From NCBI RefSeq assembly GCF_019049675.1, contig NZ_JAFMOW010000053.1:49285-113284 (forward strand): 64,000 nucleotides of DNA, read 5' to 3'. Shown here piece after piece: positions 18,541 through 26,603 of this stretch. Each line of letters begins with the position of its first letter. Within the stretch, counting starts at the first letter, position 1. Source of the stretch: Rahnella bonaserana (GTDB lineage Bacteria > Pseudomonadota > Gammaproteobacteria > Enterobacterales > Enterobacteriaceae). The position numbers and the translations under genes are program-made. The notes below the pieces were generated by a model. It was not told where the DNA came from. It made no database searches and saw only the letters and a list, made by a program, of their open reading frames with translations.

Positions 18541-21092
18541 AATACTTCCTCCCCGTCAGCGATTTGTTTAACCGGAATACGCTCGTCCGGACGCGCCGGA
18601 CGATGCTGCTGACGCTCACCGACGAATTGCACATTCGGGTCGCGCTGGCTGCTGTTGATAAAGTGGGTAAAGCGGGTTTGCGCCGCCGGGTCATTCAGCG
18701 TTTCCTGCCACTCGCAAACGGCGGATCCACGCAGGCGTGCCAGTTCAGCTTCCAGCTGATCGTTTAGCCCGAGTTTGTTATCGATGACGACTTTACGCAG
18801 GTAATCGATGCCGCCTTCAAGGTTGTCCATCCAGACTGACGTGCGTTGCAGCTTATCGGCGGTACGGATGTAGAACATCATGAAGCGATCGAGGTAACGC
18901 AGCAGGGTATCGTTATCCAGATCGGCTGCCAGTAAATCGCCGTGACGAGGTTTCATGCCGCCGTTACCGCAGACATACAGGTTCCAGCCATTTTCCGTCG
19001 CGATAATCCCGACATCCTTGCCCTGCGCTTCGGAACATTCACGGGTACAGCCGGACACGCCGAACTTCATTTTGTGCGGCGTACGGATGCCTTTATAGCG
19101 GTTTTCCAGGCTGATGCCGAACCCGAGGCTGTCGCCCACGCCGTAACGGCACCAGGTGCTGCCGACGCAGGTTTTCGCCATACGCAACGCTTTAGCGTAG
19201 GCCTGACCGGTTTCGAATCCGGCGTTAATCAGTTTCTGCCAGATGGCCGGTAAATCGTCTTTCTGTGCGCCGAACATGCCGATACGCTGCGAGCCGGTGA
19301 TCTTGGTGTAAAGATGATATTCAGCCGCGATTTCACCGATGGCCTGCAACCCTTGCGGCGTGATTTCACCACCCGGTGAGCGGGGGATCACGGAATAGGT
19401 GCCGTCTTTTTGCATGTTGGCGAGGAACACGTCGTTGGTGTCCTGCAGCGGCGTGTGCTGCGGTTTCAATATGTAATCGTTCCAGCAGGAGGCCAGCAGT
19501 GAACCGACGGTCGGTTTACAGACTTCACAGCCGTAGCCTTTACCGTATTTGTTCAGCAATTCGTCGAACGAACGGATACCTTCCACGCGGATCAGGTGGT
19601 ACAGCTCCTGTCGCGAGTAAGCGAAGTGCTCGCACAGATGATGATTAACTTCGATACCTTGTTTGCTCAGTTCGGCATTAAGAACCTGTGTCACCAGCGG
19701 AATACAGCCACCGCAGCCGGTACCGGCTTTGGTCGCAGATTTCAGTGCCGTCACGGTATGGCAGCCGCCCTGAACCGCTTTGATGATGTCGCCTTTGGTG
19801 ACGTCAAAACAGGAGCAGATTTGCGCGCTTTCCGGCAAGGCATCGGTACCTATTACCGCGCCACCGCTGCTGCCTGCGTGGGCTGGCAGGATCAGCGCGT
19901 CCGGATTTTCAGGCAACGGAATGCTGTTCAGCACCAGTTGCAGCAGATTGCCGTAATCGCTGGTATCACCCACCAGCACCGCGCCGAGCAACGTTTTATT
20001 ATCTTCGCTGACCACCAGACGTTTATAGAGCGCTTTGCTTTCATCGAGATAAACGTAGCTGCGCGCGCCCGGTGTGCGTGCGTGCGCATCACCGATACCG
20101 GCGACATCTACGCCTAACAGTTTCAGTTTGGCGCTCATGTCTGCGCCGGTGAAGGCGTTATCGCGACCGAGTAAATGGTCTGCCGTGACCTGCGCCATTT
20201 TGTAGCCCGGCGCGACCAGACCGAAGGTGCGCTGATTCCACGACGCACATTCGCCGATGGCGTACACGTCAGGATCGCTGGTCTGGCATTGATCGTTAAT
20301 CACGATGCCGCCGCGCGGGGCAATTTCTAAATCACACTGGCGCGCCAGTTTGTCCTGCGGACGGATACCGGTGGAGAACACGATGAAATCGACTTCGAGG
20401 AAAGTGCCGTCGGCGAATTCCATCGTCTTACGGGCTGACGTACCGCCCTGAACAATCTGTTTGGTATTTTTGGCGGTATGAACCTGCACACCCATGCTTT
20501 CGATTTTCTGACGCAGCTGGCTGCCGCCCATGACATCAAGTTGTTCGGCCATCAGACCGGGTGCGAATTCAACAACATGCGTTTCAACGCCGAGATTTTT
20601 CAGCGCACCCGCAGCTTCGAGGCCAAGTAACCCGCCGCCGACCACGGCACCGCGTTTGCTGCGACGGGCGCAGGATTCAATCGCATGTAAATCTTCAATG
20701 GTGCGGTAAACAAAGCAATCCTGGCTGTCAGAGCCGGTGATCGGCGGAACCCACGGGTAGGAGCCGGTCGCGATGATCAGTTTGTCGTAAAATACCGTCC
20801 GGCCGCTGCTGGAATGAATGACTTTTTCCTGGCGGTTGAGTGTAATGGCGCGTTCGCCGATCAGCACCTTGACGTTGTGCTTTTCGTAAAATCCTTCACG
20901 AACCAGTGACAGTTCTTCGGCGGTATGATGTGAAAAATAGGAGGAAAGATGGACGCGGTCATAGGCCACGCGCGGCTCTTCACATAATACCGTGATGTCG
21001 AACTGACCCGGTTCTGCTTTATCCAGTAAGTCTTCGATAAAGCGATGGCCGACCATGCCGTTGCCAATAATCGCGAGTCTGACTTTGCTCAT
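18537..21092 (-). CDS. nirB: Nitrite reductase (NADH) large subunit
   Basis: Cytosolic siroheme enzyme of 851 aa reducing nitrite to ammonium with NADH. The N-terminal third is a pyridine-nucleotide oxidoreductase (dinucleotide motifs IIGNGMVGHRFIEDL and GAVVGGGLLGLEAAGAL). It is followed by a BFD-like [2Fe-2S] domain (CSCFD...GTGCGGCIP) and a second Cys pair (GCEVCKP). The C-terminal siroheme/[4Fe-4S] domain has TCVGSTWCRYG and GCTRECSEAQGKD. Every cofactor motif is intact. The upstream region carries FNR and NarL/P-type sites at the spacing known for the E. coli nirB promoter. It is divergent from codA. Confidence 0.97.
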   Translation of the reverse strand: MSKVRLAIIGNGMVGHRFIEDLLDKAEPGQFDITVLCEEPRVAYDRVHLSSYFSHHTAEELSLVREGFYEKHNVKVLIGERAITLNRQEKVIHSSSGRTVFYDKLIIATGSYPWVPPITGSDSQDCFVYRTIEDLHAIESCARRSKRGAVVGGGLLGLEAAGALKNLGVETHVVEFAPGLMAEQLDVMGGSQLRQKIESMGVQVHTAKNTKQIVQGGTSARKTMEFADGTFLEVDFIVFSTGIRPQDKLARQCDLEIAPRGGIVINDQCQTSDPDVYAIGECASWNQRTFGLVAPGYKMAQVTADHLLGRDNAFTGADMSAKLKLLGVDVAGIGDAHARTPGARSYVYLDESKALYKRLVVSEDNKTLLGAVLVGDTSDYGNLLQLVLNSIPLPENPDALILPAHAGSSGGAVIGTDALPESAQICSCFDVTKGDIIKAVQGGCHTVTALKSATKAGTGCGGCIPLVTQVLNAELSKQGIEVNHHLCEHFAYSRQELYHLIRVEGIRSFDELLNKYGKGYGCEVCKPTVGSLLASCWNDYILKPQHTPLQDTNDVFLANMQKDGTYSVIPRSPGGEITPQGLQAIGEIAAEYHLYTKITGSQRIGMFGAQKDDLPAIWQKLINAGFETGQAYAKALRMAKTCVGSTWCRYGVGDSLGFGISLENRYKGIRTPHKMKFGVSGCTRECSEAQGKDVGIIATENGWNLYVCGNGGMKPRHGDLLAADLDNDTLLRYLDRFMMFYIRTADKLQRTSVWMDNLEGGIDYLRKVVIDNKLGLNDQLEAELARLRGSAVCEWQETLNDPAAQTRFTHFINSSQRDPNVQFVGERQQHRPARPDERIPVKQIADGEEVL

Positions 21093-21121
21093 AATTGCCT
21101 CAATTTTGATTTTCTGAGGCT

Positions 21122-21192
21122 AAACATAACGCGCGCGAAACGGGGGGTATTGATGCAAATCAAGCTGCTCCCAATATACTCCTTAGTGAGTA
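21122..21192 (-). promoter_or_regulatory. nirB promoter: FNR box and NarL/NarP 7-2-7 site
   Basis: A perfect FNR palindrome TTGATGCAAATCAA spans 21150-21163 (centre 21156.5). A NarL/NarP-type inverted heptamer pair TACTCCT-TA-GTGAGTA spans 21177-21192 (centre 21184.5). The centres are 28 bp apart, equal to the -41.5 / -69.5 layout known at E. coli nirB. This predicts a start near 21115, with a -10 element TATGTT at 21128-21123 on the minus strand. Expression should be anaerobic and nitrate/nitrite induced. Confidence 0.85.
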
Positions 21193-21314
21193 TTTGACTG
21201 ATTTCATTGGGTTTTTGTGTAACCTTTCGATTTATAAACACTTTCAGGCTATTGTTCTAAGACGGGCTTTAAAATCACTGACGGTGAAGTCTTTCTAAAA
21301 CGATGAGGTAATGC

Positions 21315-22598
21315 GTGACGAAAACTCCTTTGCGTATCATTAAAAATGTACGCCTGCCTGACCGGGAAGGGTTGTGGCAGATAGATATCGAAGACGGCGT
21401 CATCCGCCATATCGCTTCGCAGCTGGATAATGCCGATTACGGCGAACATATCCTGGACGCGGAAGGCGGTCTGGCAATACCTCCTTTTATCGAGCCTCAT
21501 ATTCATCTCGATACTACGCAGACTGCGGGGCAGCCTGCGTGGAATCAGTCCGGCACCTTATTTGAAGGCATTGAACGCTGGGCGGAACGCAAGGCGTTGC
21601 TGTCGCACGAGGACGTCAAACAGCGTGCATGGCAGACGCTGAAATGGCAAATCGCCAACGGCATTCAGCATGTTCGCACGCACGTTGATGTTTCCGACCC
21701 GACGCTCACCGCACTGAAAGCAATGCTCGAAGTGAAAGCCGAAGTCGCGCCGTGGGTGACGTTGCAAATTGTGGCGTTCCCGCAGGAAGGCATAATGTCT
21801 TACCCGAACGGCGAAGCCTTGCTGGAAGAGGCGCTGAAGCTAGGCGCGGACGTGGTCGGCGCTATCCCGCATTTTGAATTCACCCGCGAATACGGCGTGG
21901 AATCTCTGCACAAAACTTTCGCGCTGGCGAAAAAATACAATGCGCTTATCGACGTGCATTGCGATGAAATTGACGATGAACAGTCGCGTTTTGTCGAAAC
22001 TGTCGCGGCACTGGCGCTGCGGGAAAACATGGGCGCACGCGTCACCGCCAGCCACACGACGGCGATGCATTCTTATAACGGCGCTTACACCTCGCGCTTA
22101 TTCCGTCTGCTGAAGATGTCGGGGATTAACTTTGTCGCCAATCCGCTGGTGAATATTCATCTGCAGGGACGGTTTGATACCTATCCGAAACGCCGCGGCA
22201 TTACGCGCGTCAAAGAGATGCTGGATGCCGGCATTAACGTCTGTTTTGGTCATGACGATGTGTTCGATCCGTGGTATCCGCTGGGCACTGCCAGTATGTT
22301 GCAGGTGCTGCACATGGGGCTGCATGTTTGCCAGCTGATGGGTTATCAGCAAATTGATGACGGGCTGAAGCTGATTACCACTTACAGCGCGCGCACCATG
22401 AATCTTGACGGTTACGGTCTGGAAAGTGGCAATGCCGCCAGCCTGGTGATCCTGCCGGCAGAAAGCGGTTTTGATGCGGTACGCAGGCAAGTCCCTGTGC
22501 GTTATTCCATCCGGCAGGGCTCGGTGATAGCTGAAACTCAGCCTGCGAAAACGACTATCCATCTCGATAAAGATTATCCCGTTGATTTCAACAGCTAA
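21315..22598 (+). CDS. codA: Cytosine deaminase
   Basis: Amidohydrolase that deaminates cytosine to uracil for pyrimidine salvage. The 427 aa match E. coli CodA closely from memory (for example [26 protein letters not shown]). Metal-binding H62-x-H64 (EPHIHLD), the HCDEIDD motif (metal His and catalytic Glu), [13 protein letters not shown] and the [13 protein letters not shown]sp are present. The start codon is GTG at 21315 with GAGG just upstream. Unlike E. coli there is no codB permease gene beside it. It is transcribed divergently from nirB. Confidence 0.95.
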   Translation: MTKTPLRIIKNVRLPDREGLWQIDIEDGVIRHIASQLDNADYGEHILDAEGGLAIPPFIEPHIHLDTTQTAGQPAWNQSGTLFEGIERWAERKALLSHEDVKQRAWQTLKWQIANGIQHVRTHVDVSDPTLTALKAMLEVKAEVAPWVTLQIVAFPQEGIMSYPNGEALLEEALKLGADVVGAIPHFEFTREYGVESLHKTFALAKKYNALIDVHCDEIDDEQSRFVETVAALALRENMGARVTASHTTAMHSYNGAYTSRLFRLLKMSGINFVANPLVNIHLQGRFDTYPKRRGITRVKEMLDAGINVCFGHDDVFDPWYPLGTASMLQVLHMGLHVCQLMGYQQIDDGLKLITTYSARTMNLDGYGLESGNAASLVILPAESGFDAVRRQVPVRYSIRQGSVIAETQPAKTTIHLDKDYPVDFNS

Positions 22599-22653
22599 CC
22601 GTTGAGAAAGTGATAGTAACAATTTGAAATATCTGAAAAAGTTGCTGTGAAGC

Positions 22654-22688
22654 GTAAATAACCGTAAAGGTCTGGCGCTGAGCGTAAA
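22654..22688 (+). promoter_or_regulatory. CpxR-type box upstream of ppiA
   Basis: GTAAATAACCGTAAA (22654-22668) is a GTAAA-N5-GTAAA tandem repeat, the CpxR recognition pattern. A third GTAAA is at 22684-22688 and a possible -10 (TAGAAT) at 22696-22701. E. coli ppiA is a known member of the Cpx envelope-stress regulon. Confidence 0.7.
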
Positions 22689-22742
22689 GGCTCTTTAGAA
22701 TCAGTAGGATCTGTTGTTTGTATTTTCAAGAAAGGAATTGTC

Positions 22743-23309
22743 ATGTTTAAACGTACTTTGGTGGCCTTAACTGCGCTGCTCTCCATGACCGCGATGTCGC
22801 CGGTTTTTGCTGCCGGTCAAACCCATGTCATGCTGACCACTTCAGCAGGGAACATCGAACTGGAACTCGACAGTGCTAAAGCACCGGTTTCTGTGAAGAA
22901 TTTCGTTGATTACGCCCAGAGCGGATATTACAACAACACCATTTTCCACCGCGTGATCCCAGGCTTTATGGTTCAGGGCGGCGGCTTTACTACTGACATG
23001 CAGCAGAAAGCGACTAAAGAGCCGATCAAGAACGAAGCCGACAACGGCCTGCGCAACCTGCGTGGTACTGTTGCGATGGCGCGTACCGCTGACAAAGACA
23101 GCGCAACCAGCCAGTTCTTCATCAACGTGGCGGATAACGCTTTCCTGGATCACGGTCAACGTGATTTCGGCTATGCCGTATTCGGTAAAGTCATCAAAGG
23201 TATGGACGTGGTAGACAAAATGTCACAGGTGAAAACGGACAACGTCGGGCCTTACCAGAACGTGCCGACCACGCCGATTGTGATTTTGTCTGCGAAAGTG
23301 CTGCCTTAA
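22743..23309 (+). CDS. ppiA: Periplasmic peptidyl-prolyl cis-trans isomerase A
   Basis: Cyclophilin-type prolyl isomerase of the periplasm, 188 aa. A signal peptide is cleaved after VFA-A (about residue 22-23). The cyclophilin core has [14 protein letters not shown] (catalytic Arg in FHRVI), the [16 protein letters not shown] stretch and [14 protein letters not shown] clear hairpin terminator follows, and a CpxR-type box lies upstream. Nothing unusual. Confidence 0.96.
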   Translation: MFKRTLVALTALLSMTAMSPVFAAGQTHVMLTTSAGNIELELDSAKAPVSVKNFVDYAQSGYYNNTIFHRVIPGFMVQGGGFTTDMQQKATKEPIKNEADNGLRNLRGTVAMARTADKDSATSQFFINVADNAFLDHGQRDFGYAVFGKVIKGMDVVDKMSQVKTDNVGPYQNVPTTPIVILSAKVLP

Positions 23310-23340
23310 TTACTCAGCCTTTCCGTTCCTTTCTGCAGTA

Positions 23341-23377
23341 CAAGAAAAAGCCTCCGCCAGCCGGGGGCTTTTTCTTG
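23341..23377 (+). terminator. Terminator after ppiA
   Basis: The inverted repeat CAAGAAAAAGCC...GGCTTTTTCTTG spans 23341-23377 with a G+C-rich inner stem and flanking A and T runs. It also faces the converging immunity gene. Confidence 0.85.
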
Positions 23378-23408
23378 CCCATTTGACGCCCCTTAAATTC
23401 TGGATTGC

Positions 23409-23900
23409 TCATGGGGTAAAGATCTTCACACCCCACTTCATATTCCCTCGGTCATCTTCAGATTTAACTTCCTCCATCGATTCTTGCATTATGCTTAGGC
23501 ACTCTAGCGCGGGAGCACCAGCTCTTATCAATGACTCAGACGCTAATTTGTAATACAACAGCGTGGAGTTTCGCGTGTAATTCATATCGACTGGAAGAGC
23601 ACACGCCGCACCAGTCCCAAAGCGCTGGACGAGTAAATCATCGTCCTTATCCATTGCGTCCGTAGCCCTTAGAGTGGGGACAGGATTTTTAAGCAAAGCA
23701 AACCCTATTGCCTCACTCAATTCGGCTGATTGCTCGTCATTTAGAGAGCTGGTGATGCGTTTTATTGTGGTTGGCAACTGCTGCAACGTTTGAGCATTTC
23801 CATTCTGGATATCAGCTATCAGCGCTTTACTCACGGCGTGAGCGCAGATTGGTAATGTTGCCAATGGAAGTAATAGCGCCAATAGCCGAAGTTTGTTCAC
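23409..23900 (-). CDS. Exported protein, probable immunity partner of the Tlde1-like toxin
   Basis: A 163-aa protein I do not recognise by family. Start GTG 23900 is chosen because TTTGGAGG lies 7 nt upstream and the resulting N-terminus is a classic signal peptide (NKLRLLALLLPLATLPICAHA, cleavage near residue 22). The longer upstream frame lacks such features. It overlaps the toxin stop codon by 4 bases (GTGA), so the two are translationally coupled. The mature part is mostly helical by eye, with two cysteines (GAACAL, ALECLS) that could form a disulfide. A periplasmic location is what an inhibitor of a peptidoglycan-targeting effector needs. The immunity role is inferred from context. Confidence 0.7.
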   Translation of the reverse strand: MNKLRLLALLLPLATLPICAHAVSKALIADIQNGNAQTLQQLPTTIKRITSSLNDEQSAELSEAIGFALLKNPVPTLRATDAMDKDDDLLVQRFGTGAACALPVDMNYTRNSTLLYYKLASESLIRAGAPALECLSIMQESMEEVKSEDDRGNMKWGVKIFTP

Positions 23901-24259
23901 TCTACAACCTCCAAATTGCTGTCGCCCGAATTCAATATCCGGTTGCGCGTGGATGGTCCCAAAATAATGCATCCTTCAGACGCGAATCCAGGCGTTGACG
24001 GTGGTCGTTTTTCACCGTGTATTCTGAAAAGAGAACGACCAAACGACTCGCCAGATCTTTGCTCAAGATTGATCGTCATCGGTCCCTTAGAGTTCGTATA
24101 GCCCGTTATCTGATATGTACCGCGGGGCAACGGCCCCATCCCTTTTACTTGCTGACGGGATGGGTTGTTTTTGTTTGTCAGTGACCCAGAATATCCTGTG
24201 TCGACGTGGACTCCATTATGGAAAATCTCACCTGTACTTTGATGATAGACCCAAGTCAT
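23897..24259 (-). CDS. DUF2778/Tlde1-like L,D-transpeptidase-type effector
   Basis: A 120-aa protein with the DUF2778 pattern: an N-terminal beta-rich part (VYHQSTGEIFHNG, YSGS), the GMGPLPRGTYQITG segment at about residues 40-53, and a YkuD-like catalytic motif with H81 and S94-E-G-C97 (C97 the predicted nucleophile). In Salmonella, Tlde1 of this family is a T6SS effector that exchanges D-amino acids on or cuts peptidoglycan stems in the target periplasm. There is no signal peptide, as expected for a T6SS-delivered protein. It starts 9 nt after the restored hcp stop with AAGGA upstream and overlaps its downstream partner gene by 4 nt. Confidence 0.82.
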   Translation of the reverse strand: MTWVYHQSTGEIFHNGVHVDTGYSGSLTNKNNPSRQQVKGMGPLPRGTYQITGYTNSKGPMTINLEQRSGESFGRSLFRIHGEKRPPSTPGFASEGCIILGPSTRNRILNSGDSNLEVVE

Positions 24260-24268
24260 TGTGTTTCC

Positions 24269-24765
24269 TTACGCGCTTTGGCGGACGTTCCAGCTATCTG
24301 AGTGAATGATGTTCCCATCAAGATACTTCCAGGTGATTTTTTCGTAATGCAACTGAACGCACTCAAGATGATTTCTGGCCTTGCCGTATACAGATTTGAC
24401 GTCGTACATAATCGGGATCATAGCCGTAACTCTTGCCCCTCAAGAAGTACGTTCATGTACTCATCTTCTTGGCCGGCATCATTGATTCGGTAATATCTAA
24501 ACTCAGCAGATTTGAATTTTTGACCGGTTGTGATCGCCTTGTAGAGGTATGGAGTCGAAGAATCAATTTCTTTATTGATTAGGAAGGGCTGGTGGATTCT
24601 GGTGCCTGTAATTTTTCCGGTGAGATTGTCGGTCGGCATTGATACATCGTGCAATAGAGAAACAACTTCGATGCTGCCTTCGCGATCTATCACATCAACA
24701 GACCCCCGGATATCTGAACCTCCGTCATCCTTGAGCCACAAGTAAATGGGTATTGCCATTTTCAT
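24269..24765 (-). pseudogene. hcp: hcp, T6SS tube protein gene broken by a 1-base deletion
   Basis: The frame starts MKMAIPIYLWLKDDGGSDIRGS and follows the Hcp family (EGSIEVVSL, PTDNLTGKITGTRIHQPF, EIDSSTPYLYKA) up to residue 109, then stops early at 24418. In the next frame the missing C-terminus continues perfectly: MIPIMYDVKSVYGK, NHLECVQLHYEKITW and IIHSDSW, ending at TAA 24269. Adding one G to the GGGG run (CCCC on the + strand, 24436-24439) restores a 165-aa Hcp of normal length. Everything after the shift is intact, so the lesion is very recent or a homopolymer sequencing error. It heads the hcp-toxin-immunity transcript. Confidence 0.88.
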
Positions 24766-25130
24766 AAATTCCTTTTTAAAAGAGAGCCAACACGTTATGC
24801 CTGCGTTGTTTGATAAACAATTAGCTGGGTTTGGAAAATGGAATTTTCAGAGGTTTATTATTGATGATTGGGGGACTGTAAAAAGTAACTTTTTCTGCTA
24901 ACACGTTTAAGCTGAAACGCATCAGCTGATGGGCCGATAAGCATGTCTGATATCTCAGTTTTGTCTGCAATTTCCCACTGACTACAAGGCTTTTTGCGAA
25001 ACCTGGCACGTTACTGCCTGCTGTTCAGTATTAAAACCGCTCAACTTGAAGGCTGTCACGTTTTTAGTCTTTGTGGGTTTGTAGGCTGAATTGCTTTTGG
25101 GCTAAATCAATTCAGCAAAAAGGAGTTATT
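24766..25130. other. Non-coding region between hcp and the DUF4432 gene
   Basis: About 365 bp without a convincing gene, richer in A+T than the flanking genes. It holds the divergent promoters of the hcp unit (SD AAGGA at 24770-24774, minus strand) and of the DUF4432 gene (AAGGAG just before 25131). The 62-aa minus-strand frame inside it has no ribosome site or recognisable sequence. Confidence 0.5.
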
Positions 25131-26336
25131 GTGAAAAAATTACTCGTTACCGGGATCGTTATGGGCCTTTTTTCGTGGCAGGCTGCGGCACAAACTATTG
25201 TGCTGACGGATGCTGAAGCCGGTACTGAACTGGGAAACTGGAAGACAGATAACAAGAGGCTGAACATTGCAGGTACGGATTTCAGCATCGAACAAAAAGT
25301 CCTGCATGGCGGTAAGCAGGAAGGATCAAAGGTCATCACAATTACCAGTAAAGGGCTGACTATCGCCCTCAGCCCGACCCGGGGCATGGATTTGCTGCAT
25401 GTCACCGGCGATAACATTCGTTTGGGCTGGGATTCACCTGTTCAGGAAGTAGTGAATCCGGCCTATATCAACCTTGAAAGTCGTAACGGCGTGGGCTGGC
25501 TGGAAGGTTTCAATGAAATGATGGTACGGTGCGGCTTTGAATGGACCGGGCATCCTGTCACCGCCGACGCCATGATTTATACGCTGCATGGCCGCGCCGG
25601 AAATACACCAGCCTCCAAAGTGGAGGTCGAGATCGCTGATAAAGCGCCGTATGAAATCACCGTCCGCGGTCTGCTGAAGGAGGACACTTTTAAAAAGGCG
25701 AAGCTGGAAACCTGGACTGAGCTGCGCTACGTCCCCGGCAGCCATTCGTGGACCATTCATGACACCCTGACTAACCAGTCTGATTATCCGCACGATTATC
25801 AGATTATTTATCACAGCAATTTCGGTCAGCCGATCCTGGAAGAGGGTGCCCGTTTCATCGCACCACTGAAATCGATTTCTCCGTTTAACGAGTACGCCAA
25901 AAAAGGGCTGAATGACTGGCAGACTTACGCCGGGCCTGCCAAAGGCTTCGATGAAATGGTCTTCAATATGGTGCCGCTAGCCGATGCGCAGGGCAAAACC
26001 ATTGCCGGTGTGGTGAACAAAGCGGGGAATAAAGGGGCATCGATTGAATTTGATACCCATCAGTTGCCATTACTGACGTTGTGGAAAAACACCGATACCC
26101 TGAAACAAGGCTATGTGACAGGCATTGAACCGGGTACCAATTATGCCTATCCGGTGACCATCGAACGTGAACAGGGACGGGTAAAACAGCTACAGCCGGG
26201 ACAGAGCACCGTCTTTGAACTGAAATACTCTCTGCTGCCGGATGCTAAAGCGGTACAACAGCTTGAAGAACGGGTGAAAACCTTGCAGGCAGACCACAAA
26301 ACAGATGTCAGCGATAAACCCATCGCTGTTGAATAA
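25131..26336 (+). CDS. DUF4432 family protein (aldose 1-epimerase-like), exported
   Basis: A 401-aa protein of the galactose-mutarotase-like fold, DUF4432 group. Start GTG 25131 is set by AAGGAG 5-6 nt upstream. It gives a clear signal peptide (KKLLVTGIVMGLFSWQAAAQ), so the product should be periplasmic. Sugar-epimerase-like landmarks: LSPTRGMDLLHV, GFNEMMVRCGFEWTGHP, TLHGRAGNTPASKVEVEI, YHSNFGQP and GIEPGTNYAYP. Most relatives I recall are cytoplasmic and sit in sugar operons; here it stands alone. The substrate is unknown. A terminator follows at once. Confidence 0.8.
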   Translation: MKKLLVTGIVMGLFSWQAAAQTIVLTDAEAGTELGNWKTDNKRLNIAGTDFSIEQKVLHGGKQEGSKVITITSKGLTIALSPTRGMDLLHVTGDNIRLGWDSPVQEVVNPAYINLESRNGVGWLEGFNEMMVRCGFEWTGHPVTADAMIYTLHGRAGNTPASKVEVEIADKAPYEITVRGLLKEDTFKKAKLETWTELRYVPGSHSWTIHDTLTNQSDYPHDYQIIYHSNFGQPILEEGARFIAPLKSISPFNEYAKKGLNDWQTYAGPAKGFDEMVFNMVPLADAQGKTIAGVVNKAGNKGASIEFDTHQLPLLTLWKNTDTLKQGYVTGIEPGTNYAYPVTIEREQGRVKQLQPGQSTVFELKYSLLPDAKAVQQLEERVKTLQADHKTDVSDKPIAVE

Positions 26337-26345
26337 TCCTAGTTT

Positions 26346-26372
26346 AGGGCGCAACGACCGGCGCCCTTTTTT
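26346..26372 (+). terminator. Terminator after the DUF4432 gene
   Basis: A GGGCGC/GCGCCC stem (about 26347-26366) with an 8-nt loop is followed by TTTTTTC. Confidence 0.85.
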
Positions 26373-26432
26373 CTCTGTCTATACTTAACTCCACAAGGTA
26401 TGCGCCCGAATGGCGGTAACCAGGGAGGAAAT

Positions 26433-26603
26433 ATGGCGAAGAAACTGACACTCAGACAGCAGGAAAAACTCTTTCGCGAACGTCAGCGGCAGAACTTTCA
26501 GGCCAGCAGCGCGCTGGATGGCCTCGAGGTGGAAGTCGTGTCTCTGGATAACGAGAAAATCGCACAACGTCTGGCCGAACTGAGGGGGCACTATGAACGA
26601 TAA
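26433..26603 (+). CDS. yhfG: Fic antitoxin (YhfG/FicA)
   Basis: A 56-aa class I Fic antitoxin. I start it at 26433 (MAKKLTLRQQEKLF) because GGAGG precedes that ATG closely; an earlier in-frame start adds 11 unlikely residues. It resembles E. coli YhfG (NFQAS...LEG...LEELRSHYER). The inhibitory helix motif [S/T]xxxE[G/N] aligns with S25-S-A-L-D29-G30, so the Glu that normally blocks ATP binding in Fic is an Asp here. It overlaps fic by 11 bases, as typical for translationally coupled antitoxin-toxin pairs. Confidence 0.88.
   Translation: MAKKLTLRQQEKLFRERQRQNFQASSALDGLEVEVVSLDNEKIAQRLAELRGHYER

Noticed and set aside
24418..24440. Programmed ribosomal frameshift in hcp
   Set aside because: The site has only GGGGC with no classic slippery heptamer, and Hcp is not known to use recoding. 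A plain deletion or sequencing error is simpler.
25004..25019. Sigma-54-like sequence TGGCAC...TGC upstream of the DUF4432 gene
   Set aside because: The GG to GC spacing is one base short of the required ten, and there is no upstream activator site visible.
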